Both the position numbers and the translations under genes were made by a program. Shown here in pieces: positions 1 through 6,438 of a DNA stretch of 8,312 nucleotides (the first letter of the stretch is position 1; each line of letters opens with the position of its first letter). The DNA lies in assembly GCA_014523595.1 (NCBI GenBank), contig JAATVN010000092.1, positions 1 to 8,312 on the forward strand, given 5' to 3'. Below the pieces are notes generated by a model. The model saw only the letters and a list, made by a program, of their open reading frames with translations. It was not told where the DNA came from and searched no databases. Source of the stretch: Nitrososphaerales archaeon TH5888. GTDB lineage: Archaea; Thermoproteota; Nitrososphaeria; Nitrososphaerales; Nitrososphaeraceae.

Positions 1-638
1 TCAGATATTCTTGTAGGATGGCATCATGTGGTTCGTGTGGGATGAAAATTAACGGGATTCCTAGATTGGCCTGTTACACTAAAATCTCCGAATTGGATAC
101 ATCAACGATTGAATGTGGGCCCTTACCAAATTTTCCCATAATAAGAGATCTGGTTACTGATTTCTCGCTTTTCTTTAACCATCATAAAGAAATGCAACCT
201 TACATTCAGAGCAAAGATAATTCTGAAAATGATACTGAAAAAAAGACATTTTCATTTTACCAATCACCAGAAGATGTAGATAAATATCTTCAATTCTCGT
301 ACTGTATAAAATGCGGATTATGTTATTCTGCATGTCCAACCGTCGGTACGGATTTGAGATTTCCTGGTCCTCAAGCTTTGGCACAACTATACAGATATTA
401 TGCGGACACAAGGGATGAATCAAAGAACAGGTTGAACATAGTCGATGACAGACATGGGATATGGAGATGTCACTTTGCAGGATCGTGCAGCAAAGTATGT
501 CCAAAAGGTGTAGACCCGGCCTTGGGTATTCAGTTGCTAAGGTCCTACATGCTAGGTATTTCAAAAAATAACAAAGAGCCGGCAAAAAAAATTGAAATAA
601 TAACGGACAAAGAAGAAAATAATGACAATAATAGTTAG
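1..638 (+). CDS. sdhB: Succinate dehydrogenase / fumarate reductase iron-sulfur subunit (SdhB), 5'-truncated by window edge
   Basis: This is the electron-transfer subunit of respiratory complex II, passing electrons from the flavin subunit SdhA to the quinone site at the membrane. The reading frame is open to the left edge (codons R-Y-S-C-R before the Met at 18), so the Met at 18 is internal. The first cysteine of the [2Fe-2S] site is encoded at 12-14, and the site reads C-x4-C-x2-C-x11-C. Counting from the Met at 18, C96, C99, C102 and C106 form CIKCGLCYSACP, and C151, C157 and C161 form CHFAGSCSKVCPKG. By comparison with E. coli SdhB, C96/99/102/161 would hold the [4Fe-4S] cluster and C106/151/157 the [3Fe-4S] cluster. 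An Ala sits where a fourth cysteine would convert the latter to 4Fe-4S. The last 25 or so residues are a charged, probably disordered tail. SdhA and the membrane anchors are not in the window. Confidence 0.95.
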   Translation, partial: RYSCRMASCGSCGMKINGIPRLACYTKISELDTSTIECGPLPNFPIIRDLVTDFSLFFNHHKEMQPYIQSKDNSENDTEKKTFSFYQSPEDVDKYLQFSYCIKCGLCYSACPTVGTDLRFPGPQALAQLYRYYADTRDESKNRLNIVDDRHGIWRCHFAGSCSKVCPKGVDPALGIQLLRSYMLGISKNNKEPAKKIEIITDKEENNDNNS

Positions 639-640
639 TT

Positions 641-650
641 TAGATTTTTA
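641..650 (+). terminator. Possible T-tract terminator after sdhB
   Basis: A run of five T (645-649) lies just past the sdhB stop in the 23-bp gap between converging genes. Archaeal termination often uses T-rich tracts without a hairpin. The tract is short, so the call is weak. Confidence 0.3.
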
Positions 651-661
651 GCCTGGGCGAA

Positions 662-979
662 CTATTTTGACGGTAATTTACTTTCATTTACTTGCTTGTT
701 TATGGCATCAGCCATAAAGTGATTGCTTACATTTACCTTCGATTCCGTTACGCCCTGAATCTTGTAGACATTATCCCGTATATCTTGAGCAATCTTAAAA
801 CCAAATATTGCAGGACAAAAAGGGCTTGTCAGGTGCAAGTCTATTTTTACCTTTCTTTCTTCGATATCTACTTTATCTATAAGTTCTAATTCCATGATGG
901 AAACTCCAATTTCTGGGTCTACAATCTTTGTGAGTTCTTCAAATATTGACTTTCGTAATTGTTGAATTTCCTGACTCAT
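662..979 (-). CDS. MIP18 family (DUF59) Fe-S cluster assembly factor
   Basis: A 105-residue protein matching the single-domain MIP18/DUF59 family (relatives are SufT, PaaD and eukaryotic CIA2), which acts in cytosolic Fe-S cluster assembly or delivery. The family signature DPEIG is at residues 21-25, and the conserved cysteine C55 lies in TSPFCP (51-56), the residue tied to Fe-S work in this family. Length is typical for a stand-alone domain. The ATG at 979 has no Shine-Dalgarno but has a TATA-like box about 28 nt upstream, so it is probably leaderless. It converges with sdhB and diverges from argH. Family assignment is firm; the client proteins are not known from the sequence. Confidence 0.9.
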   Translation of the reverse strand: MSQEIQQLRKSIFEELTKIVDPEIGVSIMELELIDKVDIEERKVKIDLHLTSPFCPAIFGFKIAQDIRDNVYKIQGVTESKVNVSNHFMADAINKQVNESKLPSK

Positions 980-1003
980 ATATGTAGTGAATTTATTTTT
1001 ATA

Positions 1004-1011
1004 CTATATAA
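1004..1011 (-). promoter_or_regulatory. TATA-like box for the MIP18-family gene
   Basis: TTATATAG on the minus strand is centred about 28 nt before the ATG at 979. That fits an archaeal TATA box placing the start site at or next to the start codon (leaderless mRNA). A second A/T element, TATAAAAAT (995-1003), is closer and fits less well. Confidence 0.5.
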
Positions 1012-1061
1012 CTATTGATTTTATTGTCCCTAATCAAGATAATGGGCCACAAAAAATCAAT

Positions 1062-1083
1062 ATCATATATATCAATAAATAAG
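1062..1083 (+). promoter_or_regulatory. TATA-like region for argH
   Basis: Two A/T elements precede argH. AATAAATAAG (1074-1083) is centred about 28 nt before the ATG and would give a leaderless mRNA. CATATATATC (1064-1073) would leave a leader of about 10-12 nt. No Shine-Dalgarno is visible before the ATG, which favours the leaderless reading. Confidence 0.45.
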
Positions 1084-1106
1084 TCTAGCAGTAGTTTGTT
1101 TTCATC

Positions 1107-2603
1107 ATGTATAGATCAAGACACAAACAAGATCTTGATAGACGTGCATTGAATTTCCTGTCGTCAATTGACATTGATGATAAAATTCTCTATTATGATA
1201 TCTTGTGTACCAAAGCACATGTGATAATGCTTCATGATATTCGCTTATTAAGTAAGGACGAACTTGTAGAAATTGTAAATGAGCTAGATCATATCCTGCG
1301 CCACCCAGAAAAACTGGCAAAAGAAGGATTTGAAGATATTCATGAAGCGCTTGAAGCTCAATTAATTAGAAAAATTGGAGTTGATGTAGGAGGTAAAGTC
1401 CAAACAGGAAGATCAAGAAACGATCAGGTAATAACAGATATTAGAATCAAAGCAAGAGACGATTTAATTGATATTATATTTCAGCTGAATAATCTCGTCA
1501 GATTACTATTACAAAAATCCGAAGAAAATTTGAATTCAATAATGCCTCTTTACACCCATCTACAACAGGCCCAGATTGGAAACTTTGCCCACTATTTGCT
1601 GGCATATTCTGAAAGCTTGATGCGAGAAATAGATAGAATGTTTTCATTATACAATAGGATAAATCAATCTCCACTGGGTGCGGGTCCTATAGGAGGATCG
1701 ATTTTTCCAATTGATAGAAAGATGACTGCAAAACTATTGGGCTTTGATAATTTAATATCAAATACAATAGATGCGACTTCTTCAAGAGATTTCATGATTG
1801 AGTTTGTATCAGATATATCTTCAATAATGATAACATTAAGTAGAATTGCTGAGGACATGATAATTTGGTCTTCGCAAGAATTTGGATTCATAGAAATTCA
1901 TGACAAGCATGCATCAACTTCTAGTGCCATGCCACAAAAGAAAAACCCCGATCCATTGGAGTTGATAAGATCAAAAACCGCGATTGTAATCGGAAACCTT
2001 ACAAGTATTTTGACAATTCTCAAATCACTACCTTCCGGGTACAGCAGAGATTTACAGGATACCAAGGTTCCATTTTGGACCTCGGTTGACATAGTCTCCT
2101 CGTCATTGGAGATAGTAGATGACGTTATTGCTTCTCTTATAGTGAACAAAGATGTCATGGCCAAAGCATCAAACACTAGTTATGCAATAGCTCTTGACAT
2201 AGCTGAAGTACTAGTTATGAATCACAAGATCCCTTTCAGAATTGCCCACAAATTAGTAGGAGCGCTCGTTAACACAGCGATGAACAAGAAAGATGGCAAA
2301 TCTTTGAAGTATTTGTCCAATTCAGACATTAGTGAAGTTTTAGAAAAGATGAAAATAAAGATGCCTCCCGGTAAACTATTTCAAATTATTGAGAATAGTA
2401 GTCCTCAAAAGTCGATAGCAAACCGCCGTTCTGAAGGTTCTCCGGCTCCACAGAAACAGATCAAGACCATAAAAAACTACAGATTGCTCTTGGAAAAATA
2501 CTTTTACGAGGTAGGGAAAAAGAAAAAGAATGTTGATAGTTCTAAAGATAACATAACAAATACAATAAATCTGATAAAGACCAAACCTAGTTCTCAACAA
2601 TAG
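1107..2603 (+). CDS. argH: Argininosuccinate lyase
   Basis: Cytosolic enzyme of the fumarase/aspartase superfamily that splits argininosuccinate into arginine and fumarate, the last step of arginine synthesis. The start MYRSR and the following SSIDIDDK match the usual ArgH N-terminus, supporting the ATG at 1107. Visible motifs are GRSRNDQV (101-108), the catalytic-His segment YTHLQQAQ (149-156, His151), GAGPIGGS (191-198) and the superfamily signature SSAMPQKKNPDP (272-283) containing the catalytic serine. The signature normally begins G-S-S; here Thr271 replaces the Gly. At 498 residues it is about 30-40 longer than most ArgH. The excess is a Lys/Asn-rich tail after about residue 468 (KKKK at 471-474) that is probably disordered. 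It converges on argF, the other arginine gene here. Confidence 0.96.
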   Translation: MYRSRHKQDLDRRALNFLSSIDIDDKILYYDILCTKAHVIMLHDIRLLSKDELVEIVNELDHILRHPEKLAKEGFEDIHEALEAQLIRKIGVDVGGKVQTGRSRNDQVITDIRIKARDDLIDIIFQLNNLVRLLLQKSEENLNSIMPLYTHLQQAQIGNFAHYLLAYSESLMREIDRMFSLYNRINQSPLGAGPIGGSIFPIDRKMTAKLLGFDNLISNTIDATSSRDFMIEFVSDISSIMITLSRIAEDMIIWSSQEFGFIEIHDKHASTSSAMPQKKNPDPLELIRSKTAIVIGNLTSILTILKSLPSGYSRDLQDTKVPFWTSVDIVSSSLEIVDDVIASLIVNKDVMAKASNTSYAIALDIAEVLVMNHKIPFRIAHKLVGALVNTAMNKKDGKSLKYLSNSDISEVLEKMKIKMPPGKLFQIIENSSPQKSIANRRSEGSPAPQKQIKTIKNYRLLLEKYFYEVGKKKKNVDSSKDNITNTINLIKTKPSSQQ

Positions 2604-2630
2604 TACTACTAATTCTGATACTAATCTAAT

Positions 2631-2650
2631 GCATGCTATGGCATGCTATG
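2631..2650. repeat. 10-bp tandem duplication with a perfect GCATGC hairpin
   Basis: GCATGCTATG occurs twice head to tail. Because GCATGC is its own reverse complement, 2631-2646 can also fold as a 6-bp stem with a TATG loop on either strand. It lies 27 bp after the argH stop in the 158-bp gap where argH and argF converge. No T-run follows the stem on the plus strand, so it is not a standard hairpin terminator. The rest of the gap holds no gene. Confidence 0.6.
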
Positions 2651-2700
2651 ATAATCGTTACTATTCATGTGACATTCATACTTAATCTAGTAGTAATACA

Positions 2701-2720
2701 TTGAAAAACTTGAAGAAAAT
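2701..2720 (-). terminator. Possible T-rich terminator after argF
   Basis: On the minus strand, about 40-60 nt past the argF stop, two T-runs (T4 and T5) lie close together, consistent with an archaeal T-rich terminator for the pfdA-ftsY-argF transcript. No stem is evident. Confidence 0.35.
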
Positions 2721-2761
2721 ATGGCTTGAAGATAATAAGTTCTAATATAAAATATCATAGA

Positions 2762-3697
2762 TTAACCAAGTAAACTAGCGAGGAGTGATTTTTGTACATG
2801 GAGTCTATTCTCTGCCTCGTCCCACACGACAGATTTTTTTCCATCTATTACATCCGACGTTACTTCCTGCCCGCGTCTTGCAGGCAAACAATGCAAGAAA
2901 ATTGCATCGTCTTTTGAGTAACTCATGAGCTTTCCGTTTACTTGATACTTTGGAATAAAAGTAGATTTTCTTTTCTCGTCTTCTTTTTCCTTTCCAATAG
3001 AGACAAACGTATCTGTAACTACAACATCTGCATTCTTTACTGCATCAATTGGTTCCCGTACTATAGTAAACTTAGAGTTTTTTAATTTTGATTCTTTGGT
3101 TACTACATCAAGTATTTGTTGTGGAGGCTCGTAGCTTTGGGGAATGGCAGCATTGATATTAATTCCCATTTTTGCACATCCGATTAAAAGGTCATTGCAG
3201 ACATTATTGCCATCCCCAACCCAAGCTAGTGTTAAATCTTCAAAGCTCTTTTTGTGTTCTAGAATAGTCATAAGGTCGGCCAAAATCTGACATGGATGAT
3301 ATAAATCAGATAGGCCATTAATTACAGGAATCTTACAATTTTGTACCAATTCTAGTATTGTGTTATGTGAGTAAACTCTTGCCACCAGACAATCTACGTA
3401 TAATGAGATTGTTCTAGCAGTATCTTCAATAGATTCACCTCTAGATAGCTGAAGATCATTGGAATTTAGATAGATTGTATTACCTCCCAGTTGAAACATG
3501 GCAGTTTCAAAGCTCAAGCGCGTCCTAGTGGATGGTTTTTCAAACATTAGTGCAAGCGTCTTCCCAGATAACGACTGATTGCTACTGTTCCCATCTTTAT
3601 TCTTCTTAAACTCAATTGCATGTTCAATTAAATTTAGAATTTCTTCAACAGTCAAATCCTCTATACTAGTGAGATATTTCTTACTTAATGAGATCAT
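2762..3697 (-). CDS. argF: Ornithine carbamoyltransferase
   Basis: Cytosolic enzyme joining carbamoyl phosphate and ornithine to give citrulline. At 311 residues it has the usual length. The carbamoyl-phosphate motif STRTR is at 56-60, with HPCQ at 134-137, the second-domain GDGNNV at 161-166, the catalytic HCLPARRG at 269-276 and the C-terminal AENRLHVQK at 295-303. The ornithine-binding loop, usually D-x-x-x-S-M-G, reads DTFVSIG (229-235) with Ile for Met. HCLPA together with this loop favours ornithine over aspartate carbamoyltransferase. The ATG lies inside the end of ftsY (17-nt overlap, different frame), which suggests translational coupling. The only Shine-Dalgarno-like bases are a weak GATGAT repeat upstream. 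A transcarbamylase using a related amino acid is a less likely alternative. Confidence 0.94.
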   Translation of the reverse strand: MISLSKKYLTSIEDLTVEEILNLIEHAIEFKKNKDGNSSNQSLSGKTLALMFEKPSTRTRLSFETAMFQLGGNTIYLNSNDLQLSRGESIEDTARTISLYVDCLVARVYSHNTILELVQNCKIPVINGLSDLYHPCQILADLMTILEHKKSFEDLTLAWVGDGNNVCNDLLIGCAKMGININAAIPQSYEPPQQILDVVTKESKLKNSKFTIVREPIDAVKNADVVVTDTFVSIGKEKEDEKRKSTFIPKYQVNGKLMSYSKDDAIFLHCLPARRGQEVTSDVIDGKKSVVWDEAENRLHVQKSLLASLLG

Positions 3698-5114
3698 TTA
3701 TATCATCATCAGTCAAATAAACAACTCCATCTTTTTCCTTTCCATCTTCAGATTCAGATTTAGTCTTAGTTTCCTTCTTATTCTTTTCTTTTTTAGTTTC
3801 AATATTATCAATTGTATTCTGTTTACCATTATCAGTATCCTTTTCGTCTTTATCTTTATTATCTTTAAAGAACTTGTTGAAAAATGACCCGCCCTTTGAT
3901 TTTGGTTCATTAATCTCCACATTTGATTCCATTTTCTCTTTCTCTGGATTATGATTTAATTGGCCATCAATCAACTTCTGATTATCTTTAATATGTTTTG
4001 ATTCTGCTTCTAATACTGGCGACATTGATAGTTTCTTGGTCTCCATCAATTTATCAACATCGTTAGCTGACGTTGCCTGTTTAGCAGTATCGGATTGTGG
4101 CTCCACACTTGGAATCTCAATTACAGATTCTTTTTTGCCAATATCAACAATGGAAGATATTCCGTCTAGTGTCAGGTCTTTACTAGTTTTTTCATACACT
4201 CTATCTTTGAAAATAGAATCAAGAAATCTGTCATGATCAAATTCTTCCAAATCTCCATATCCCTGTCCTATTCCAAGATATAAGATAGGCTTATGTGTCA
4301 GATAAGCAATTGAAATGGCTGCACCACCTTTGGAGTCAGCATCACTTTTTGTTAATATCGAACCATCATACTTTGTATATTGAAAAAATTCTCGAGCTTG
4401 GTTAACAGTATCGTTCCCCGCCAGAGAGTCACCAACAAATATTTTCATATCAGGTTTTGTAACTCGGATTATCTTACTAACTTCCTCCATTAAATTCTTT
4501 GAAGTTTGCATTCTCCCAGCGGTATCGATCAATACAACATCAATGTAATTCTTTTTTGCATGTTCTAATGCATCTCTTGCAACTGCCGACGGATCAGCGC
4601 CATACCTTTGTGAGATTACCTTAACATTAAGATTGTTACCATGATGCGTTATCTGTTCTATAGCGCCTGCTCTGTGTGTATCTGCAGCTGCCAGAACAAC
4701 CGAAATTCCTCGATCCCTTAACAATTTACAAAATTTTGCAATAGTGGTAGTTTTTCCTGTACCATTGATACCAAGAAAGATAATAGAATACGGACCAGCT
4801 TTTGATTTTTTCTTTTCCAAAATAGTTTGAATAATATCTGTCTTAGTGTTAGTCGACAAGAATAACTCGTGTAAAAAAGAGTATAATTTTGTCGTGATTA
4901 CCTCATCGGAATTTTCGTTCCTTTCGCGCTTCAAATCCAACATTTCTGTTTTTATTTTGGATGTCATTTCATCAACAATTTCATGAGCTACATCATTTTC
5001 CATAAGACTTATCTGCAATTCGTCCAGAATAGACTCAATATCCTTTTTAGAAAATGATTTTTGACCAAGATTCTTTGTGGTTTCAGAAAATATTTTTCTT
5101 AATTTTTCAAACAA
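3681..5114 (-). CDS. ftsY: Signal recognition particle receptor FtsY with a long charged C-terminal tail
   Basis: SRP GTPase that docks ribosome-SRP complexes at the membrane and recycles SRP by paired GTP hydrolysis with Ffh (SRP54). The helical N domain is about residues 1-95 and the G domain about 105-305. Motifs are GINGTGKTTT (115-124), DTHRAGA (145-151), DTAGRMQ (197-203), VGDSLAGND (227-235), TKSDADSKGG (255-264) and GIGQGYGDLEEFD (281-293). The start is TTG, chosen because it yields MFEKLRKIF, like the usual archaeal FtsY beginning; a GAGGCAGGA stretch lies upstream. There is no methionine-rich M domain, so it is not Ffh. Most FtsY proteins end shortly after DxFLDSIF (here 297-302). 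This one runs on for about 170 residues rich in Lys, Asp, Glu and Asn, with an aromatic island SFFNKFFK (410-417) and a closing VVYLTDDDINDLIK. It starts 20 bp after pfdA. Confidence 0.95.
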   Translation of the reverse strand: MFEKLRKIFSETTKNLGQKSFSKKDIESILDELQISLMENDVAHEIVDEMTSKIKTEMLDLKRERNENSDEVITTKLYSFLHELFLSTNTKTDIIQTILEKKKSKAGPYSIIFLGINGTGKTTTIAKFCKLLRDRGISVVLAAADTHRAGAIEQITHHGNNLNVKVISQRYGADPSAVARDALEHAKKNYIDVVLIDTAGRMQTSKNLMEEVSKIIRVTKPDMKIFVGDSLAGNDTVNQAREFFQYTKYDGSILTKSDADSKGGAAISIAYLTHKPILYLGIGQGYGDLEEFDHDRFLDSIFKDRVYEKTSKDLTLDGISSIVDIGKKESVIEIPSVEPQSDTAKQATSANDVDKLMETKKLSMSPVLEAESKHIKDNQKLIDGQLNHNPEKEKMESNVEINEPKSKGGSFFNKFFKDNKDKDEKDTDNGKQNTIDNIETKKEKNKKETKTKSESEDGKEKDGVVYLTDDDINDLIK

Positions 5115-5134
5115 ACGGAGTGCAATCCTGCCTC

Positions 5135-5593
5135 TTATGAATTTTGAGCTCTTTGGGATTTTTGCATTTCAGAATTTACCTCATTTTGGAGTTGATTCAT
5201 ACGAATTGCAATCTGCTCTTTTTGCGATTGTAATTGTTTTAATGCCAGATCAAATTCCTTAATTTTTAACTCGATGTAATTTTTTGCATTTTCCTTAGAC
5301 TTTTCAATATTAACGCCTGAGCCTACATTAACAAGCAGATTTCTTACTTGTGGAACTGTGACCTTGAGATATACGCCAATCCCTATCGGGACGAGAGATT
5401 CCTCCTGATTAGTAGAAGACAATTCTCGAATTGCCTCTGAAGCCAGATGTGCCTCTGTTATAAGTCTGGTTACTGTGGATTCCTTTGTTAAAATGTCATT
5501 CATGTAAGCTTCTAGTATTTTTGATTGCTGGAGCATCTCACTGATTTTTTGCTCAGCTGAAATTTGGTCTTTAGAATTTTCTCTAGAGGTCAT
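5135..5593 (-). CDS. pfdA: Prefoldin alpha subunit
   Basis: Subunit of the archaeal prefoldin hexamer (two alpha, four beta), which holds unfolded proteins in its coiled-coil arms and passes them to the thermosome. The protein has 152 residues. A coiled coil at about 13-60 is followed by the hairpin region with LVPIGIGVYLKV (67-78) and LLVNVGSGVNIEKS (86-99), then a second coiled coil at about 100-146. These segments are characteristic of the alpha subunit. The ATG at 5593 has no Shine-Dalgarno and a TATA-like box about 36 nt upstream, so a leader of around 10 nt is likely. It heads the probable pfdA-ftsY-argF transcript. The pfdA-ftsY adjacency is common in archaea. Confidence 0.94.
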   Translation of the reverse strand: MTSRENSKDQISAEQKISEMLQQSKILEAYMNDILTKESTVTRLITEAHLASEAIRELSSTNQEESLVPIGIGVYLKVTVPQVRNLLVNVGSGVNIEKSKENAKNYIELKIKEFDLALKQLQSQKEQIAIRMNQLQNEVNSEMQKSQRAQNS

Positions 5594-5623
5594 CTTATTA
5601 CTACATTTTGTGAGTAAAAAACG

Positions 5624-5634
5624 GGCATATAACT
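5624..5634 (-). promoter_or_regulatory. TATA-like box for pfdA-ftsY-argF
   Basis: AGTTATATGCC on the minus strand has its TTATATG core centred about 36 nt before the pfdA ATG. This would set transcription about 10 nt upstream of the gene. No other promoter-like element is obvious before ftsY or argF, whose upstream bases are coding or only 20 bp. Confidence 0.45.
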
Positions 5635-5639
5635 TTGAC

Positions 5640-5646
5640 TAAAAAG
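5640..5646 (-). terminator. Possible T-tract terminator after the membrane-protein gene
   Basis: A T5 run (5641-5645 on the minus strand) follows the stop at 5698 by about 52 nt and precedes the pfdA TATA-like box, so it could separate the two transcripts. It is weak and lacks a stem. Confidence 0.3.
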
Positions 5647-5697
5647 TGAGTCATTCATGAAGACTTTTAGATCGTGTTTATCACAGAAAATTTAGGA

Positions 5698-6306
5698 TCA
5701 AGTTTTACCCTTCTTTGAAATTATGTAGAATCCATGAGCAGAAATCAAGAAGGCGGCCAAAGACATCTTTGTTGCAAAGACCAGATTCCATGGTGTTTGA
5801 GGGTTTGGATACGGAATACTAATGCTATCCAAATTAATGCTTCCACCTAATGCATTGACTGTTATCATAGAACTCCATACGACAAAATTGTAGACAAATT
5901 CATACAGTGAAACAACTACTATCGCCAAAATGATTAGCTGGAGTATTGAGCGGAGAGCCGGCGAAACCTCCTTTACTTTGTCACCACCTAATTTGGTAAC
6001 ACAGTACCATGCTATAACTGAAACAATCATAAGGTAGGTAATCAGTTTTGAAAGTCCTTTGAATGGAAATTCTGTTTTTACTAAAATCTCTCCAATCACA
6101 ATTTTCCCAGTTGCAGCATACTCAACTATGCTTTGATATAATGCATAAAATGTAATCGTGGTCATAAAGATTGCAGATATATAGAAAACAATAAGGTATA
6201 CAGTTCTAGCAGTTATCCTTTTTTCAATTGAATAGTACATGATGGGATTGTAATATTTGACAAATGCTATTGAATATAAAATTATACTTGTAATCGAGTG
6301 GATCAT
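5698..6306 (-). CDS. Unrecognised multi-pass membrane protein
   Basis: I do not recognise this family. The frame opens at a GTG (6315), but that codon lies inside a strong Shine-Dalgarno, GGTGGGTGAG. The ATG at 6306, 4 nt beyond, is therefore the better start and gives 202 residues. Hydrophobic segments suggest about four membrane spans: 34-60, 86-104, 121-150 (possibly a long or re-entrant helix) and 173-195. The loop after the third span contains a proline-rich stretch, SIPYPNPQTPWN (163-174), and the protein ends in a Lys-rich SKKGKT, which would place the C-terminus in the cytoplasm by the positive-inside rule. No catalytic or metal-binding motif is visible. A later start at Met23 (ATG at 6240) would lose only polar and weakly hydrophobic residues. 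It is upstream of pfdA on the same strand but 104 bp away and probably transcribed separately. Confidence 0.75.
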   Translation of the reverse strand: MIHSITSIILYSIAFVKYYNPIMYYSIEKRITARTVYLIVFYISAIFMTTITFYALYQSIVEYAATGKIVIGEILVKTEFPFKGLSKLITYLMIVSVIAWYCVTKLGGDKVKEVSPALRSILQLIILAIVVVSLYEFVYNFVVWSSMITVNALGGSINLDSISIPYPNPQTPWNLVFATKMSLAAFLISAHGFYIISKKGKT

Positions 6307-6310
6307 GATA

Positions 6311-6320
6311 CTCACCCACC
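6311..6320 (-). promoter_or_regulatory. Strong Shine-Dalgarno deciding the membrane-protein start
   Basis: GGTGGGTGAG on the minus strand ends 4 nt before the ATG at 6306. It resembles the archaeal GGTGA consensus and rules against the overlapping GTG at 6315 as start. A leader-bearing mRNA is implied, unlike most other genes here. Confidence 0.6.
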
Positions 6321-6400
6321 ACTTGGAAGTATTTCATTCGAGCCCAGACACAACTTGTTCATTTGTTAAAGCCGGAAGATAACAGGTAGGAAACAGTGCC

Positions 6401-6413
6401 TCACTAAATACAT
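6401..6413 (+). promoter_or_regulatory. TATA-like box for the DHH phosphoesterase gene
   Basis: CTAAATACAT is centred about 30 nt before the ATG at 6439, which has no Shine-Dalgarno. The spacing is close to that of a leaderless archaeal promoter. Confidence 0.4.
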
Positions 6414-6438
6414 ATTCAGTTCATTCATCTACACCATT

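Noticed and set aside
18..20. ATG at 18 as the sdhB start
   Set aside because: It would cut off the first cysteine of the [2Fe-2S] site, which is encoded in frame just upstream.
175..585. 136-residue minus-strand open frame inside sdhB
   Set aside because: It lies opposite a frame with intact Fe-S cysteine motifs, has no recognisable domain and has no start signal.
3579..3887. 102-residue plus-strand frame rich in Phe, Ile, Leu and Ser, looking like a membrane protein
   Set aside because: It is the antisense of the argF start and the Lys/Asp-rich FtsY tail; A-rich Lys codons read backwards give Phe and Leu codons, so the hydrophobicity is an artefact.
3713..3922. 69-residue Lys/Ile-rich minus-strand frame
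   Set aside because: It is an out-of-frame reading of the A-rich FtsY tail with no signals of its own.
3681..5114. Ffh/SRP54 in place of FtsY
   Set aside because: The tail lacks the methionine-rich M domain, and the N-terminus and GIGQGYGDLEEFD motif are of FtsY type.
6316..6380. TTCGAGCCC-like bases hinting at a tRNA T-arm
   Set aside because: No matching stems, acceptor arm or anticodon arm can be drawn around them, and the expected body would overlap the membrane-protein start.
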